Of a DNA stretch of 7,404 bases, positions 7,058 through 7,404 are shown piece after piece (the first letter of the stretch is position 1; each line of letters starts with the position of its first letter). The position numbers and the translations under genes are program-made. Source of the stretch: an uncultured Erysipelotrichaceae bacterium (lineage in GTDB: Bacteria; Bacillota_I; Bacilli_A; RF39; UBA660); the NCBI GenBank assembly GCA_902766815.1, contig CACXEZ010000133.1, positions 1-7,404 on the forward strand, given 5' to 3'. The notes beneath the pieces were generated by a model. That model was given only the letters and a program-made list of their open reading frames with translations. It ran no database searches and was not told the origin of the DNA.

Positions 7058-7267
7058 AACTTTAATGTTAATAGTTTAAAATTAATCGAAAAAGAATTTA
7101 ATGAAAAAAACATTAGAACAGTATGAAATACTGATGAGGAGAAATTCTATATCAATGTAGTTGATATAGAAGGAATGTTTAGATTAATTGAATCCATTCC
7201 ATCTAAAAAAGCAGAGCCTATTAAATTATGGATAGTACAATTAGAAACGCTGTGTTCAAGAATTTGA
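7058..7267 (+). pseudogene. Decayed BRO / phage antirepressor-type gene (premature stop, internal deletion, no start)
   Basis: One frame, uninterrupted except for a single TGA at 7124-7126, encodes two conserved blocks of BRO-N / phage antirepressor or DinD-like proteins. Block 1 reads KNIRTV-stop-NTDEEKFYINVVDI; the stop is where the family has Trp (IRTVW). Block 2 reads EGMFRLIESIPSKKAEPIKLW, matching the family motif FRLIQSIPSPKAEPFKLW. In intact relatives dozens of residues separate these blocks; here they are adjacent, so an internal deletion of roughly 50-60 codons is inferred. There is no ATG in frame after the stop at 7055-7057, and the frame ends at TGA 7265-7267 where homology has already faded. 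Intact members are DNA-binding regulators of prophages and mobile elements. This copy is almost certainly non-functional and marks a past mobile-element insertion downstream of mutY. The family call is from memory of the motifs. Confidence 0.7.
7145..7171. repeat. 11-bp perfect inverted repeat at the deletion joint
   Basis: TTCTATATCAA (7145-7155) and TTGATATAGAA (7161-7171) are perfect inverted copies separated by TGTAG. The repeat lies inside the decayed antirepressor gene, and its right arm covers the codons where the two conserved blocks are joined. There is no T-tract, so it is not a standard terminator. Confidence 0.8.
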
Positions 7268-7396
7268 CTGATTAATTATATTCTGCATATGCAACCATTG
7301 GATCGATTGGCATATCAATTTTACATGATTTTCTTCTAAAATAATCGTCTTATAATTTATTATTTTTAAATCATCTATCTCAAATTTTTTAAGCAT
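7256..7396 (-). other. Doubtful short minus-strand ORF (46 codons) in gene-poor tail
   Basis: A frame starts with ATG at 7396 and ends at TGA (complement of 7256-7258). The first part, MLKKFEIDDLKIINYK, looks protein-like, after which the translation becomes less so. A neighbouring frame gives DDYFRRKSCKIDMPIDPMVA, ending EYN and a TAA at about 7272, which also looks protein-like. A single-base shift near 7350 would join the two, so this may be another decayed gene whose 5' region is just beyond the window. Only 8 bases are visible before the ATG and no ribosome binding site is seen. I do not recognise a family. The rest of 7268-7404 shows nothing else I can support. Confidence 0.25.
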
Positions 7397-7404
7397 TGTG
7401 AATA

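Noticed and set aside
7046..7072. Hairpin ATTAATATT / AATGTTAAT after mutY as a terminator
   Set aside because: The stem contains only A-T pairs plus one G-T, and there is no T-tract. It is probably a product of AT-rich sequence.
7284..7293. 10-bp palindrome TGCATATGCA
   Set aside because: It is short and isolated, with no promoter or gene context, and is expected by chance.

Overview
The window is about 7.4 kb of AT-rich DNA (around 30% GC by eye) with short intergenic gaps, sigma-A-type promoters and Shine-Dalgarno sites. It looks like chromosome from a low-GC Gram-positive bacterium (Bacillota, or a relative near Bacilli/Mollicutes). The genetic code appears standard: the intact genes use only TGG for Trp and end in TAA or TAG.

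Layout. (1) 1-558, minus: clpP, cut by the window edge. (2) 559-680: a divergent promoter region with striking mirror symmetry about base 618. (3) 681-2333, plus: a nucleoside (uridine) kinase with a TGS/ThrRS-like N-terminal half, ending in a terminator-like hairpin that overlaps its stop codon. (4) 2395-3582, plus: an uncharacterised cytoplasmic protein with an HExxH...ExxxD zinc-protease signature and its own extended -10 promoter. (5) 3575-4069, minus: a small membrane protein of the 'small multi-drug export' family, convergent with the previous gene and overlapping it by 8 bp. (6) 4070-4215: a second divergent region with a perfect-consensus promoter for the membrane protein, a 17-bp palindrome, and an extended -10 promoter for eno. 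(7) 4216-5445, plus: enolase with a shortened C-terminus, followed by a clear intrinsic terminator. (8) 5488-6009 and 6025-7050, plus: a permuted NlpC/P60-like cysteine hydrolase and mutY, 15 nt apart and probably co-transcribed. (9) 7051-7404: no intact gene. It holds the remnant of a BRO/phage-antirepressor-type gene with a premature stop and an internal deletion, an 11-bp inverted repeat next to the deletion joint, and a doubtful short minus-strand ORF.

How the genes fit together. Most are housekeeping functions: protein quality control (ClpP), nucleoside salvage (Udk-like), glycolysis (Eno) and oxidative DNA repair (MutY). Each region has its own promoter and terminator rather than forming one pathway operon. 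The less ordinary parts are the putative metalloprotease, the permuted NlpC/P60 protein paired with mutY, the symmetric clpP/kinase promoter, and the decayed antirepressor gene, which marks a past mobile-element insertion. I see no CRISPR array, tRNA, rRNA or intact mobile element, and no complete new multi-gene system.
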